From an archaeon (GTDB taxonomy: Archaea; Asgardarchaeota; Hermodarchaeia; Hermodarchaeales; Hermodarchaeaceae), in the NCBI GenBank assembly GCA_016550485.1, contig JABXGV010000237.1, positions 1 through 5,575 of the forward strand: a stretch of 5,575 nucleotides of DNA, given 5' to 3'. Positions 5,312 through 5,575 of the stretch are shown in pieces; the stretch's first letter is position 1; every line of letters starts with the position of its first letter. A program made the position numbers and the translations under genes. A model generated the notes under the pieces. That model did not search any database and had not been told where the DNA came from. It worked only from the letters and a program-made list of their open reading frames with translations.

Positions 5312-5575
5312 TCATTTCCACTTCCAAATCGGTCCAGTCGGACTATCCTCAATAATTACGCCTAGCTCTTGTAAGCGTGAACGAATACGATCTGATGCAG
5401 CCCACTCCTTTCGGGCACGCAATTCTTCTCGGATTTCAACCAGTAAATCAATCACACCCTCTACCACTGAAGACTCGACGCCTGCCCTTTTCTCGGTGGT
5501 TATTCGTTGTCGATAAATCCCTAGCACCTCGCCATAAGCATCTAGGGTTTCAGAGATTTCTTTGAGTGTTCCCGC
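5312..5575 (-). CDS. cysS: cysteinyl-tRNA synthetase, C-terminal 87 residues
   Basis: The frame is open from the right edge to a TGA at 5314-5312. It begins AGTLKEISETLDAYGEVLGI and ends with ARKEWAASDRIRSRLQELG, then VIIEDSPTGPIWKWK. That ending is the hallmark C-terminus of class I CysRS, whose pattern is R..KDWA.AD.IR..L...G...ED.P.G..W. CysRS charges tRNA-Cys in the cytoplasm; the visible part is the end of the helical anticodon-binding region. The catalytic HIGH and KMSKS motifs and the zinc-binding residues lie outside the window. The GTG at 5527 is internal, not a start, because the homology continues upstream of it. The gene is followed after one base by the glmU-like gene, forming TGAAATG at the junction, so the two are likely read as one operon. 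Confidence 0.93.
   Translation of the reverse strand, partial: AGTLKEISETLDAYGEVLGIYRQRITTEKRAGVESSVVEGVIDLLVEIREELRARKEWAASDRIRSRLQELGVIIEDSPTGPIWKWK

Noticed and set aside
5311..5352. 14-residue N-terminal extension of the GlmU-like protein
   Set aside because: It would run into the cysS coding end and precede the conserved MKALILAAG start with residues unlike the family.
5301..5565. Plus-strand frames (71 and 62 codons) at the right edge
   Set aside because: They are antisense to the cysS C-terminus, which matches the CysRS ending over its whole visible length.

Overview
The window looks archaeal, most likely a euryarchaeon of moderate GC. The evidence is: (i) the sugar-1-phosphate nucleotidylyltransferase carries the archaeal type of left-handed beta-helix domain (compare Sulfolobus tokodaii ST0452 and methanogen GlmU); (ii) the phosphohexomutases are of the archaeal GlmM/PMM type (FGSSGIRG start, AHDGDADR and GAEPSG motifs); (iii) one gene has a TATA-like box centred about 30 nt from its ATG with no Shine-Dalgarno (SD) sequence, a leaderless arrangement, while others have GGTGA-type SDs. 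I cannot fix the lineage further. A marine or Thermoplasmata-related group is possible but is only a guess.

Layout. Bases 1-268 (minus) hold the N-terminal 89 residues of a phosphohexomutase that runs off the left edge. Upstream of it, also on minus, is an unrecognised 243-residue helical protein (374-1105). A 107-bp divergent promoter region (1106-1212) follows, with repeated GTATCC/GGATAC half-sites. Then come two tandem plus-strand phosphohexomutase genes of 468 codons each (1213-2619 and 2621-4027), separated by one base. They converge on a minus-strand bifunctional nucleotidylyltransferase/acyltransferase gene (4024-5310), and the two stop codons share the palindrome CTAG. That gene lies one base downstream of the 3' end of cysS (5312-5575, running off the right edge). 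No intergenic stretch exceeds 110 bp. I see no tRNA, rRNA, CRISPR array or mobile element.

How the genes work together. The second tandem mutase (GlmM-like) and the GlmU-like enzyme would make UDP-GlcNAc or a related nucleotide sugar: hexosamine-6-P to hexosamine-1-P, then N-acetylation and nucleotidyl transfer. In methanogens glmM and glmU are also neighbours. GlmS, which supplies glucosamine-6-P, is not in the window. The other two mutases probably handle other hexose phosphates, such as mannose or glucose. The locus is therefore a sugar-nucleotide precursor hub with three phosphohexomutase genes within about 4 kb and one unknown helical protein among them.

The observations most worth a second look are the left-edge mutase fragment; a lysine-to-glutamate change at the usual catalytic Lys of the first tandem mutase; two changed acetyltransferase-site residues in the GlmU-like protein; an atypical domain-2 loop in the second mutase; the shared-stop convergent overlap; and the repeat-rich divergent promoter. 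I found no convincing novel multi-gene system. The unknown helical protein is the only uncharacterised component.
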